Positions 16,957-24,993 of a DNA stretch of 37,378 nucleotides are shown piece by piece. The stretch's first letter is position 1, and each line of letters opens with the position of its first letter. This DNA comes from Clostridia bacterium (GTDB lineage Bacteria; Bacillota_A; Clostridia; Christensenellales; Aristaeellaceae). The stretch is taken from positions 1 through 37,378 of the forward strand of contig JAFWQM010000015.1 of assembly GCA_017509065.1 (NCBI GenBank), in the 5' to 3' direction. The translations under genes were made by a program, and so were the position numbers. Below the pieces are notes generated by a model, which ran no database searches, was not told the origin of the DNA, and worked only from the letters and a program-made list of their open reading frames with translations.

Positions 16957-17835
16957 TCAGAGAAAGACCGGCACCGGGCACAATTCCGAAAGCTGCTCAC
17001 GCCACTGCCGGACGGTTTCTTCGGCAGGGGGCTGAAAACCGTCCCGCTTGAGTCCCAGCTGCGTCCGCTTGTCGTTGCCCAGCGCGTGATAAGGCAGCAG
17101 ATCAACCCGCCGAATGTTGGGAAGTTCCGTTAGCAAATCTGCTATCCCCTCAAAATGGGAAGGCGTATCATTCACCTTGGGAATCACGGGACAGCGAAGC
17201 ACGATGGCCGCGCCTTGATCATGGAGAGTCTTTAGGTTTTCGCGGATAAGGCAGTTGTCCACGCCCGTCCATTGGCGGTGCAAAGCGGGGTCGGTTATTT
17301 TCCAGTCATACAGAAAACAGTCGATGAACGGAAGCAGCGGTTCGATGGCTTTCCAAGGCGCGTAACCGGAGGTCTCCAGCATAACGCCGACGCCGTTTTG
17401 GCGAAGGAGTCCAGCCAGTTCCAGCACAAAATCCGCCTGGAACAGCGGCTCCCCGCCGCTGATTGTGACCCCGCCGCGCTCCCGGAAAAAGGGCTTGTCC
17501 GGCAGGACGCGGCGCAGAACTTCCTCCGCGCTCATGGACGCGCCGACGACCCGGCAGGCTTCGGCGGGACACACCGACACGCACAGGCCGCACCCGATAC
17601 AGCGGGAGGAATCATATTCCCCCGTTCGCTCCCGCGCGCCGGAAGGGCACGCAAAGCAAGCCCCGCAATGGATACAACGGGAGGGGAGCACCATCGCCTG
17701 CGGGGTGGGAACCTGCATCTCGGGATTGTGGCACCAGGCGCAGCGAAGCGGGCACCCCTTTAAAAACACGCTGGTGCGGATGCCCGGCCCGTCGTTGACG
17801 GACATGGAAATAATATCGCTGACGATTCCGTTCAT
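16957..17835 (-). CDS. Glycyl-radical enzyme activating enzyme (radical SAM)
   Basis: This activase abstracts a hydrogen from the partner enzyme's glycine using S-adenosylmethionine and a [4Fe-4S] cluster. The 292-residue protein has the radical SAM motif CPLRCAWC (Cys28, Cys32, Cys35), then two ferredoxin-like clusters (CIHCGACFAC and CIGCGLCVSVCP) near residues 50-90. The inserted ferredoxin domain is typical of activases for dehydratase-type glycyl-radical enzymes and is absent from the pyruvate formate-lyase activase. The ISGGEPLFQ motif follows. A TTG start overlapping the preceding stop is possible, but the ATG 11 bases after that stop, behind AGGA, fits the usual MNGIVSDII start. It is co-transcribed with the glycyl-radical enzyme upstream. 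Confidence 0.93.
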   Translation of the reverse strand: MNGIVSDIISMSVNDGPGIRTSVFLKGCPLRCAWCHNPEMQVPTPQAMVLPSRCIHCGACFACPSGARERTGEYDSSRCIGCGLCVSVCPAEACRVVGASMSAEEVLRRVLPDKPFFRERGGVTISGGEPLFQADFVLELAGLLRQNGVGVMLETSGYAPWKAIEPLLPFIDCFLYDWKITDPALHRQWTGVDNCLIRENLKTLHDQGAAIVLRCPVIPKVNDTPSHFEGIADLLTELPNIRRVDLLPYHALGNDKRTQLGLKRDGFQPPAEETVRQWREQLSELCPVPVFL

Positions 17836-17846
17836 GGCATCCTGTC

Positions 17847-20117
17847 TCAATAAAGCGCCCTTGCAAGCATATCCGCCTGGGTGCCGGGGTCAAGGTTGAC
17901 GAACCGGGCGCTGAATCCACCCACGCGGACGAACAGATTCTGGTGCAGTTCGGGGTGGATCATGGCGTCCTCCATTTCGCCCCGATCCATCACGCTGATG
18001 TTCAGGGACAGGATGCCCAGGTCGAAGGCGGTTTTGATCAAATCCTCCACCGCGTCGGGGTGCTTGGTGAACAACTCCCGGCTCAGCTTCAGATTTTGCG
18101 CTGTTCCGGCGGTCAGTTTCATCTGCGTGGAGGCCAGAGAGCGCAGCATAGCGGGCAGGCCGTTGTGATCCATCCCGGCCATGGGATTGTTGCCGTTGGA
18201 CAGATACGTGCCTGCGCGGCGTCCGTCCGCTGTGGCAAGGGTGTTCTTCCCGAGATCGACATTCGCGCCGTTGTTGATCATGACCACCAGGTAGGAGGAA
18301 AGCCCCTGGGCTTTGGCCTGGCGGGCGGTGGTTTCAAAAACGTGGGTGTTGACCTTCCGCGCCATTTCGTCCGCCACAGGATCGTCATTGCCGAATTTCG
18401 GGCAGCGAAGCAGCTGGCGGCGCAGCAGTTCATGACCCTCAAAATCCGCGTCCAGGATGCTGACCAGTTCCCGGAGGGAGAGCAGCTTTTTCTCATAGAC
18501 CATTTCGCGGATGGCGGTCAGGCTGTCGGCCACGGTGGTGTTGCCGTAGGTTTCATACGTCCCGGCCAGATACCGCACCCCGCCGGAAACGAGCGGCTTC
18601 GCCCGGGCGATGCAGTCATCCATCAGCAGGCTCATCATCAGCATGACGCCGTTTTCCCGCACCGTGTCGTACACCAGCCGCTGGTGGCGGGCGGCGATTT
18701 CCGTAAAATACTCCACCTGCTTTTGATAGGCGTCCATCAGCTTTTCGAAGGTGTCGAAGTCCTCCGGCGCGCCCAGATCCAGCCCATGAGGACAGCCCCG
18801 GATGGGGTCGATGCCACGGTGCAGGGTCACTTCCAGCGCTTTGGCCAGGTTGATGATGTCATTGGGCGTGCCGATGCTGCGGTGGCCTAGCACATATTCC
18901 CCGCAGCCGAAGAAGCCGTACTGCTCTGCTTCCGACGGAGAAACATGCATGGTGTTCTGTACGGCGCAGACGGAAGCTTCGTCGTTGAAGAGCAGGGGAT
19001 AGGTCATACCGTCCTCCAGCATCCGGAAGGCCATATGCAGCACTTCCTTGGACAGGCCCTTGTACACGCGGAGAGAGAATTCCGGCTTCAGGTCCCTGAA
19101 CCGCATCCCGGCTTTCATGATCGCCAGGGACACCCGGTCGGCGTTCTCGGGATTTCTCCGGCCCAGACCGCCCATGACGATGCGCCCGTCCCGGGTGTCG
19201 GTGTCCTCCATCAGCCGGTAAAAGGAGAGCAAGAGGGAAATGGCGTCCTCCTCGGAAAGATTCCCGCTGTCCATATCCCGCGCGTAAAGGTCGCCCAGAT
19301 ACACGTCCATCCGGCCGAAATCCCTGCCCCCCGCCATGGCGGAATAGAACCACACGAGTTGCAGCGCGTCCCGGAAAGTTTGGGGCGGGCCGCTTTGCAG
19401 CCGGGCCAGGCTGTCAAGGATGGGCTTTAGCCAATCCGGGTCAGCGCCGGAAGTCAGCTTTGCGCGAAGGTCAGCCTCATATTGGGCGAGGATGGACAGG
19501 AGCAGGTCGACCATCTCGGAGAGTGCATTCAGGAAACCCCGCTGTTCCTCGGAAAGAGAGGCGTCCGTAAGCCGATCCAGTACCTCCGCTTTCAGGCCGG
19601 GCAGGCCCAGCCGTACCAGCTTGTCGTAGTCCAGCTGGGAAAAAACCAGCCGGTACAGGCCGAAGATCACGCCGGAATCATTCGCCCACAGGTCGCTGGG
19701 CATTTCGCGGCGCATGGTTTCGTCGAATTTCGCGCGGACCTTGCCGTTGACGTTTTCTTTCTCCCAGAAAGAAATCAGCTCCGCGATGGCCGCGCGGCAT
19801 TTCTCTGTCTGTGACGGACGGTTCATGACCCGTTCCAGGCGTCCGAAATCCGCGTAAAAGGAAACGTTGTCCAGCCCGTTCCAGTCGTCGTTCCAATAGC
19901 TGGGCGCGACGCCGAGCGGCCTGAACACCCGCCTGCCGACAAACAAATCCCCTTCCTGAATCGGAGCGGCGGCGGAGGGAAGGACGGCTTCAAGACACTT
20001 CAGCTCGCGCAGGGCAAGCGGGCCGCCTGTATACTGTTTGTAAACCTCCGTGTATCGGAATTCAACGTCCAGACTGTCATCCAGATGACGGTCATCCCAG
20101 GAATAATAGCCTCTCAT
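17847..20117 (-). CDS. Glycyl-radical enzyme, dehydratase-like, function unknown
   Basis: This oxygen-sensitive enzyme of the pyruvate formate-lyase superfamily has about 756 residues, the usual length. The C-terminal radical loop is FVRVGGFSARF with the radical glycine at Gly734. The active-site loop is FFGCGEYV, giving thiyl Cys405 and Glu407. The C-x-E pattern, rather than the Cys-Cys pair of pyruvate formate-lyase, marks it as an eliminase or lyase type like glycerol, propanediol or hydroxyproline dehydratases or choline lyase, but Gly replaces the usual Val between them. Start choice: ATG 20117 (MRGYYSWDD) follows GGGGGA by 7 bases; an in-frame hydrophobic extension upstream was rejected. 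It is first in an operon with its activase and a glycosidase, divergent from the AraC-type regulator. The substrate is not known; a sugar-derived alcohol or acid is inferred from context. Confidence 0.92.
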   Translation of the reverse strand: MRGYYSWDDRHLDDSLDVEFRYTEVYKQYTGGPLALRELKCLEAVLPSAAAPIQEGDLFVGRRVFRPLGVAPSYWNDDWNGLDNVSFYADFGRLERVMNRPSQTEKCRAAIAELISFWEKENVNGKVRAKFDETMRREMPSDLWANDSGVIFGLYRLVFSQLDYDKLVRLGLPGLKAEVLDRLTDASLSEEQRGFLNALSEMVDLLLSILAQYEADLRAKLTSGADPDWLKPILDSLARLQSGPPQTFRDALQLVWFYSAMAGGRDFGRMDVYLGDLYARDMDSGNLSEEDAISLLLSFYRLMEDTDTRDGRIVMGGLGRRNPENADRVSLAIMKAGMRFRDLKPEFSLRVYKGLSKEVLHMAFRMLEDGMTYPLLFNDEASVCAVQNTMHVSPSEAEQYGFFGCGEYVLGHRSIGTPNDIINLAKALEVTLHRGIDPIRGCPHGLDLGAPEDFDTFEKLMDAYQKQVEYFTEIAARHQRLVYDTVRENGVMLMMSLLMDDCIARAKPLVSGGVRYLAGTYETYGNTTVADSLTAIREMVYEKKLLSLRELVSILDADFEGHELLRRQLLRCPKFGNDDPVADEMARKVNTHVFETTARQAKAQGLSSYLVVMINNGANVDLGKNTLATADGRRAGTYLSNGNNPMAGMDHNGLPAMLRSLASTQMKLTAGTAQNLKLSRELFTKHPDAVEDLIKTAFDLGILSLNISVMDRGEMEDAMIHPELHQNLFVRVGGFSARFVNLDPGTQADMLARALY

Positions 20118-20268
20118 TGACGATTCCCCCGTCCGTATGCTTATTGGCTGTCTTTCGATTACTTCTGTCACTTTATATTGTAAGAGAACCGGCAGTGAAA
20201 CAAAGTGCAGGAACAAGCGCATTATATGCAAAAAGTAAGATGAACGCGGGGTTACGATTCAAGTATTT

Positions 20269-20311
20269 CTGGGGGAACCGCTCTTTGGGGCCCAAAGAGC
20301 GGTTCCCCCAG
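20269..20311. repeat. Perfect 20-bp stem palindrome
   Basis: The arm ctgggggaaccgctctttgg is followed by GGC and its exact reverse complement, giving a 43-base near-perfect palindrome. It lies between the divergent glycyl-radical and AraC-type genes. No T run follows on either side (the right flank is accccttcc), so it is not a standard terminator. The perfection of the stem suggests recent insertion or selection, as in REP-type repeats. Elsewhere in this 397-base gap I see only a TACAAT/TATAAA-like -10 region at 20172-20182 for the leftward operon and the AraC promoter on the right. Confidence 0.75.
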
Positions 20312-20459
20312 ACCCCTTCCGAGAAAGGCTGTAAAAAGGATAAGCTTTTGCTGTAAAACAGCTTACTGTGTTTTTTCTTTTATGGCTTTCTTGGAAGAGA
20401 GCTCTGTGGGAATGCTAACCGTTAAAGCGAAAAATGCACAGACGAACGGCCGGAAAAAC

Positions 20460-20488
20460 TTTACATCCCGTCAGAAAAGTGGTACAAT
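20460..20488 (+). promoter_or_regulatory. Sigma-A promoter of the AraC-type regulator gene
   Basis: TTTACA (20460-20465), a 17-base spacer and TACAAT (20483-20488) lie about 27 bases ahead of the chosen start codon. This is a strong match, consistent with constitutive low-level expression of a regulator. Confidence 0.75.
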
Positions 20489-20514
20489 AGCGGTGATTGA
20501 CGGAGGCGTTTAAA

Positions 20515-21246
20515 ATGCTGATTGAATATGGCAACACGACGGTGAAACCGAACTGGGAGTTGAACGAGGAAGCGCCTGCCGATTATTCCCGGATCTACTA
20601 TGTGATCAGCGGGGATGTGACCTATGAGTCCGCCGAGGAAAGACGGCCCTTGAAGCCAGGCTGTCTCTACGTGCTGCCATCCACGGAACCGTATCGCGTG
20701 CGGCGAAACCCGGCCCTGGATTTCACCTGCACCTATCTGCACGTGGTTTTCAGCCAGTACCGCGTCAGCGGCCTGATCGAGCTGGAGGCCCCCCTAAACA
20801 GCTGCCTGAACCAAATGATCCTGACCGTCCAGAGCGCCATTTCGGAAACGCGGATCGAGCTGCTGGAGCAGCTTTCGGAAGCGTTTGCCCTGTTCCTGAA
20901 AGGGAACGAGCGCTTTGTGCAGAACTCCCGGATGCTGACTCAGGTGCAGCAGTATATCGCCGACCATATCTCCGAAGAAATGACCATCGAACAGCTGAGC
21001 CTGCTCTTCAACTACCACCCGAACTACTTTATCCGCCTATTCCGAAGAGAAACGGGATACACGCCTTACCAGTACATCATCCAGCAGCGGATGCAGTACG
21101 CCGTGACGCAACTGAACGTGGGGATGCCCAACGACGCGGTCTGCTATGCCTGCGGATATACGGATTCCAGTACCTTCACACGCGCTTTCCGCAAGTATTA
21201 CGGGGTCGCGCCGCAGAAATACCGGAAGGGATTCCGCAAGCCGTGA
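20515..21246 (+). CDS. AraC-family transcriptional regulator
   Basis: This 243-residue regulator has an N-terminal cupin-like ligand domain (about residues 1-130; SRIYYVISGDVTY and LKPGCLYVLPSTEPY are typical) and a C-terminal double helix-turn-helix. The first helix-turn-helix is MTIEQLSLLFNYHPNYFIRLFRRETGYTPYQYI and the second is AVCYACGYTDSSTFTRAFRKYYGVAPQKYR. An in-frame TTG at 20497 is possible, but ATG 20515 lies behind GGAGG with a normal gap. The gene sits directly upstream of ABC importer 2, whose promoter has a weak -35, so it is probably the sugar-responsive activator of that operon. It may also act on the divergent glycyl-radical operon. The effector is unknown. Confidence 0.9.
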   Translation: MLIEYGNTTVKPNWELNEEAPADYSRIYYVISGDVTYESAEERRPLKPGCLYVLPSTEPYRVRRNPALDFTCTYLHVVFSQYRVSGLIELEAPLNSCLNQMILTVQSAISETRIELLEQLSEAFALFLKGNERFVQNSRMLTQVQQYIADHISEEMTIEQLSLLFNYHPNYFIRLFRRETGYTPYQYIIQQRMQYAVTQLNVGMPNDAVCYACGYTDSSTFTRAFRKYYGVAPQKYRKGFRKP

Positions 21247-21316
21247 CATGAAACAGTCCTGTATTTTTATACTGAGTCATAGTTAGTTTTTGCACATTAT
21301 GTATTTGCCGCGGCAC

Positions 21317-21345
21317 TTTTCGGAAAGGGCAATCATTGCTACAAT
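21317..21345 (+). promoter_or_regulatory. Putative activator-dependent promoter of importer 2 operon
   Basis: TACAAT at 21340-21345 is a good -10, but the matching -35 position (21317-21322, TTTTCG) is poor. A good -10 with a poor -35 is usual at AraC-activated promoters. The AT-rich stretch 21255-21305 upstream would be the place for activator sites; I could not define a clear repeat there. Confidence 0.45.
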
Positions 21346-21396
21346 TGAGAGGAATTGATTGGGGCTTTATACATACAATACAGGGGAGGATTCACT

Positions 21397-22347
21397 GTGA
21401 GCGGACAAAGTGCGCGTTCCCTGCGGCGCAGGGGTTTCCTGTACAGTTTTGTGGGCTACAGGAAGCACTATGAGCTGGTTCTCATGTTCCTTCCCGTCAT
21501 TGTATATTTTGTGATTTTTAAGTATATCCCGATGGCCGGCATCGTGATCGCTTTCAAAAACTACAAGATCAAGCAGGGCATGTTCGGCAGCGCGTGGTGC
21601 GGTCTGGATAATTTCACCAAAGTCTTTTCCACGTCCACCTTCGCCCGGTCCGTGACCAACACGCTGACCATCAGCGCATTAAAACTGCTGTTCGGGTTCC
21701 CCGCGCCGATCATCCTGGCGCTGATGCTGAACGAGGTCAGCCACGCCCGTTTCAAGAAGACGGTGCAGACTATCACCTACCTGCCCCATTTCCTGAGCTG
21801 GGTGGTGCTGGCCGGAATGTTCCAGCAGCTTCTTTCGCCCAACAACGGCGCGGTCAACGCGGTGCTAAGGGAGGTTTTCGGCGTAAAGGACGCCATCTAT
21901 TTCCTGGGGGACAACCGCTATTTCCGTGGGACGCTGATCGTGACGGACATATGGAAAAATGTGGGCTGGTCCTCCATCCTATACCTGGCTACCATTGCAG
22001 GCATCGACCCGGCGCTGTACGAGGCGGCGACGGTGGATGGCGCCACGCGCTGGCAGTGTACAAGATACATCACGATTCCGTCTCTGGTCAGCACCATCGT
22101 GGTGATGCTGATTCTGAGTGTCGGCTCCATCATGGACGCTGGCTTTGACCAAGTGTTCAACCTGTATAACAGTGCCGTGTACCAGACCGGCGATATCATC
22201 GACACCTATGTGTACCGCTACGGCATCGGGGACATGAAATACGCCCAGGCCACCGCGGTCGGCCTCTTCAAGAACGTGATCGCCTTCGTGCTGGTGGTGG
22301 GGACGAACCTGATCACCCGCCGCATCAGCGGCGAAGGCATCTGGTAA
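21397..22347 (+). CDS. ABC sugar transporter permease, LplB type (importer 2)
   Basis: This is the first membrane subunit of the second CUT1 importer. It has 316 residues and about six membrane segments, with GFPAPIILALMLNEVSHA near residue 108 and an EAA loop (ALYEAATVDGATRWQCTRYI) near residue 210. It ends SGEGIW, like its importer 1 relative. Start choice: GTG at 21397 lies 7 bases after GGGGAGG. A TTG at 21355 is in frame but only about ten bases from the predicted -10, so it would fall at the transcript's very start. It is followed by the second permease after 15 bases. Confidence 0.92.
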   Translation: MSGQSARSLRRRGFLYSFVGYRKHYELVLMFLPVIVYFVIFKYIPMAGIVIAFKNYKIKQGMFGSAWCGLDNFTKVFSTSTFARSVTNTLTISALKLLFGFPAPIILALMLNEVSHARFKKTVQTITYLPHFLSWVVLAGMFQQLLSPNNGAVNAVLREVFGVKDAIYFLGDNRYFRGTLIVTDIWKNVGWSSILYLATIAGIDPALYEAATVDGATRWQCTRYITIPSLVSTIVVMLILSVGSIMDAGFDQVFNLYNSAVYQTGDIIDTYVYRYGIGDMKYAQATAVGLFKNVIAFVLVVGTNLITRRISGEGIW

Positions 22348-22362
22348 GGGGGCGGCTGAAGC

Positions 22363-23244
22363 GTGACGAGCAAAAAGTTTTCCGTGGGGAAAGCGGTCAT
22401 TTATCTGCTGCTGACGCTGCTGAGCGCCTCCATCGTGATCGCCTTCTGGCACCTGCTGAACCTGAGCCTCTCCCCCAGCCATATCGCCACCAAGGGCGGC
22501 TTGCTCCTGTATCCGAAGGAAGCCACGCTGGACAATTACGCCCGCGTAATCGACAACCGCTATATCTGGATGGGGTATAAGAACACGCTGATCAGAACGG
22601 TGGTGGGCACCGTGCTGCAGCTGTTTTTCACCGCCATGGGCGCGTATGTGCTCAGCAAGCGGTTCTTCCCTCACCGCACCTTCTGGACGCTGTTCATCGT
22701 GTTCACCATGTTTTTCTCCGGCGGCCTGATCCCCACGTATCTGGTGGTCAAGAACCTGGGCCTGCTCAACACCTACGCTTCCATGATCCTGCCCGGCTTC
22801 ATCAGCGCTTACAACCTGGTCATCATGCGGAACTACTTCCAGTCCCTGCCCGAGGAGATCGAAGAAAGCTGCCTGATCGACGGTGCGGGCCGGTTCAGAA
22901 TTTTCCTGCAGATCATCCTGCCTCTCTCTAAGCCGATCCTGGCCACGGTAGCGCTGTGGCTGGTGGTGGGCCACTGGAACAGCTGGTTCGACGTGCTGAT
23001 CTATATCGCGGACGACACGAAATTCACCCTGCAGATCGTGCTCCGCCGCATCATCATTACCGGCAGCAAGGAGATCCTGGATACCAGCGCTGCGGCCAAC
23101 GCGGCGGAAATGGAATCCGTGGTTTCTTCCGAAGGACTGAAAGCGGCCTGCATCTTCGTCACGTCGCTGCCCATCCTGTGTGCGTACCCCTTCGTGCAGA
23201 AGTTCTTCGTCAAGGGGATCATGATCGGATCTTTGAAAGGATGA
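22363..23244 (+). CDS. ABC sugar transporter permease, YtcP type (importer 2)
   Basis: This is the second membrane subunit, with 293 residues and about six membrane segments. The EAA-type loop reads EIEESCLIDGAGRFRIFLQI near residue 165. It starts at GTG behind AAGGGGGCGG. The last codons (FVKGIMIGSLKG) are nearly the same as in importer 1, so the two importers are paralogous, either duplicated or acquired from related sources. Its stop codon lies inside the loop of a stem-loop that precedes the binding-protein gene. Confidence 0.92.
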   Translation: MTSKKFSVGKAVIYLLLTLLSASIVIAFWHLLNLSLSPSHIATKGGLLLYPKEATLDNYARVIDNRYIWMGYKNTLIRTVVGTVLQLFFTAMGAYVLSKRFFPHRTFWTLFIVFTMFFSGGLIPTYLVVKNLGLLNTYASMILPGFISAYNLVIMRNYFQSLPEEIEESCLIDGAGRFRIFLQIILPLSKPILATVALWLVVGHWNSWFDVLIYIADDTKFTLQIVLRRIIITGSKEILDTSAAANAAEMESVVSSEGLKAACIFVTSLPILCAYPFVQKFFVKGIMIGSLKG

Positions 23245-23255
23245 AATCCTTTCAA
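23233..23255 (+). promoter_or_regulatory. Stem-loop spanning the permease stop codon before binding-protein gene 2
   Basis: A perfect 10-bp stem, TTGAAAGGAT/ATCCTTTCAA, has a 3-base loop, and the TGA stop of the permease runs from the stem into the loop. The structure ends about 10 bases before the AGGAGG of the binding-protein gene. It has no T run. A ribosome finishing the permease would unfold it. A role in mRNA processing, stability or stoichiometry of the binding protein is likely, matching the stem-loop in importer 1. Confidence 0.65.
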
Positions 23256-23277
23256 GAAAATAAAAGGAGGTCTTACT

Positions 23278-24897
23278 ATGAAAGGTACCCGTATTCTGGC
23301 GCTGGTGCTTGCCGCGATGCTGGTCATCGGGCTGGCTCCCGCGGCGCTGGCCGAGGATGAGCCGGTAAAAATCTCGGTGGCGAGCTACATGTTCGGCCCC
23401 ATCGACAATGAGAAGGACGTCATTACGCCCCTTGTCGAGCAGCAGCTGAAAGAAAAGCACGGCATCAATGTAGACATCGAAGTGGTCTACATCGAACAGG
23501 CGAACTACGCCGAGATCCTCAACACCCGCCTGACCGGCGGCACGGCCCCGGACGTGTTCCTGGCCCAGAGCGCCACGACCCTGAACACCTACTACGATCA
23601 GGGCCTCATCAAGACCTGGAGCAAGGAATTCTTCCAGGAGAACGCCCCCGCCGTATATGAATTCATCACCACCGGCGCCGCCTATGGCGACCTGGCCGGC
23701 GACGTGGAAGCCTGGTGGAAAGCGGCCATGAAGGACGGCGAAATGGTGGTGCTTCCCTCCTTCAAGCCCGACGGCTCCATGCCCTACAAGACGCTGATCT
23801 ATCGCGGCGACTGGCTGGACAAGCTGGGCGTAACGGAAGAAACGCTGCCTAAGACCGTGGATGATTTCGTCGCTCTGATGGGCCGCTTCGCCACCGAAGA
23901 CCCGGACGGCAACGGCAAGGACGACACCTACGGCTGCTCCATCACAGCCATGAAAGCGCTGTTCGGCGCTTATGGCCTGGGCACCGGCTTCAGCGGCAGC
24001 ACTTCCTACTGGGTCAACAAGGACGGGGTGCTGGTCAACAGCGACGTGACGGATGAGGCTAAAGAAGTGATCGGCATCCTGGCGAAGATGTACGCCGACA
24101 AGCTGATCGATCCCGAATTCGTGGCCGGTAAAGAATCCGTTGAAGGCAGCTATTGGGCCATCTCCCACGGCATGGTGACCGGCCTGTACGGCGTGAGCGC
24201 CAATGCCTCCATCGACCATTACCGTCTCAAGGAAGTCCTGGGCGACGACGGCGGACGCTGCGCGCAGGAATACTGGGCTGTGAACGGCGAAGGCTCCACC
24301 TTCGTGTACGGCCCCTGGCCGGCCGGCCCGAACGGGGATTACGGCTGGATGGTGGGCACCCCCGTTGCTGTCAGCGAGAGCGCGGTGTACAACGCCGATA
24401 TGTCCGATGAGAAGCTGGCCCTGATCTTCAAGATTCTGGACGCCTTCGCCACGGACGAAGAGCTGTACATGACCGCCTTCGCCGGCATCGAAGGTACCCA
24501 CTACGAGAAGAATGAGAACGGCACCATCAAGCGCCTCATGGGCAACGAAGACCTGAACGCCGTCGGCGTCTGGGGCTGCCGCAGCCTGTACGGCGCGGAC
24601 CGCGCCTTCTCCAAGCTGGGCTACGACCTGGCCTTCTACAACGACGTGACCATCGCGAACCGCCTGAACTGGTTCAAGAAGGATCAGTACAACAGCTACA
24701 TTCAGGACGCTGTGACCGTGACCCTGCCCAGCAACGACCTGTTCTCCGATCTGAATACCATCCGTGACGAGACCTGGGTGGCCATGATCCGCGGCGAAAA
24801 GTCCCTGGACGATTGGGACGCCTATGTGCAAACCTGGCTGAACGCCGGTGGACAGACGCTGACCGACGAAGCCAACGCATGGTTTGCCGGAAACTAA
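23278..24897 (+). CDS. ABC sugar transporter, extracellular solute-binding protein (importer 2)
   Basis: This is the sugar receptor of importer 2. The 539-residue protein has a clean signal peptide ending A-L-A before Glu26 and no cysteine in the first 30 residues, so it cannot be a classical lipoprotein. The mature part is a large family 1 CUT1 binding domain with a DPDGNGKDD calcium-loop-like motif around residues 206-214. AAAAGGAGG precedes the ATG. The coding sequence is very GC-rich and strongly codon-biased (one 60-base stretch is about 70% GC), which fits a highly expressed gene. It closes the permease-permease-binding protein set. A strong stem-loop follows. Confidence 0.92.
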   Translation: MKGTRILALVLAAMLVIGLAPAALAEDEPVKISVASYMFGPIDNEKDVITPLVEQQLKEKHGINVDIEVVYIEQANYAEILNTRLTGGTAPDVFLAQSATTLNTYYDQGLIKTWSKEFFQENAPAVYEFITTGAAYGDLAGDVEAWWKAAMKDGEMVVLPSFKPDGSMPYKTLIYRGDWLDKLGVTEETLPKTVDDFVALMGRFATEDPDGNGKDDTYGCSITAMKALFGAYGLGTGFSGSTSYWVNKDGVLVNSDVTDEAKEVIGILAKMYADKLIDPEFVAGKESVEGSYWAISHGMVTGLYGVSANASIDHYRLKEVLGDDGGRCAQEYWAVNGEGSTFVYGPWPAGPNGDYGWMVGTPVAVSESAVYNADMSDEKLALIFKILDAFATDEELYMTAFAGIEGTHYEKNENGTIKRLMGNEDLNAVGVWGCRSLYGADRAFSKLGYDLAFYNDVTIANRLNWFKKDQYNSYIQDAVTVTLPSNDLFSDLNTIRDETWVAMIRGEKSLDDWDAYVQTWLNAGGQTLTDEANAWFAGN

Positions 24898-24914
24898 GAA
24901 TAAAGGTTCCTTCG

Positions 24915-24947
24915 GGGGCTGCCGCTGTTTTCGCGGCAGCCCCTCTT
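24915..24947 (+). terminator. Stem-loop after binding-protein gene 2, partial terminator
   Basis: An 11-bp perfect GC-rich stem (ggggctgccgc/gcggcagcccc) with a 7-base loop starts about 17 bases after the stop codon and is followed by TCTTC. The T run is poor, so it probably attenuates rather than stops transcription, keeping the downstream enzyme genes below the level of the binding protein. Confidence 0.6.
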
Positions 24948-24993
24948 CAAAGCGGAAAAAACCCGCAACCGGTACGGAGGAAAGAGGCAGCCG

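Noticed and set aside
20117..20356. Possible 79-residue protein across the palindrome before the AraC-type gene
   Set aside because: It starts at the start codon of the divergent glycyl-radical gene, has no ribosome site and reads through the perfect palindrome. It is non-coding.
21979..24831. Minus-strand reading frame of 950 codons opposite importer 2
   Set aside because: It is fully antisense to the two permease genes and the binding-protein gene, has no recognisable domain, and shows shadow-type composition.
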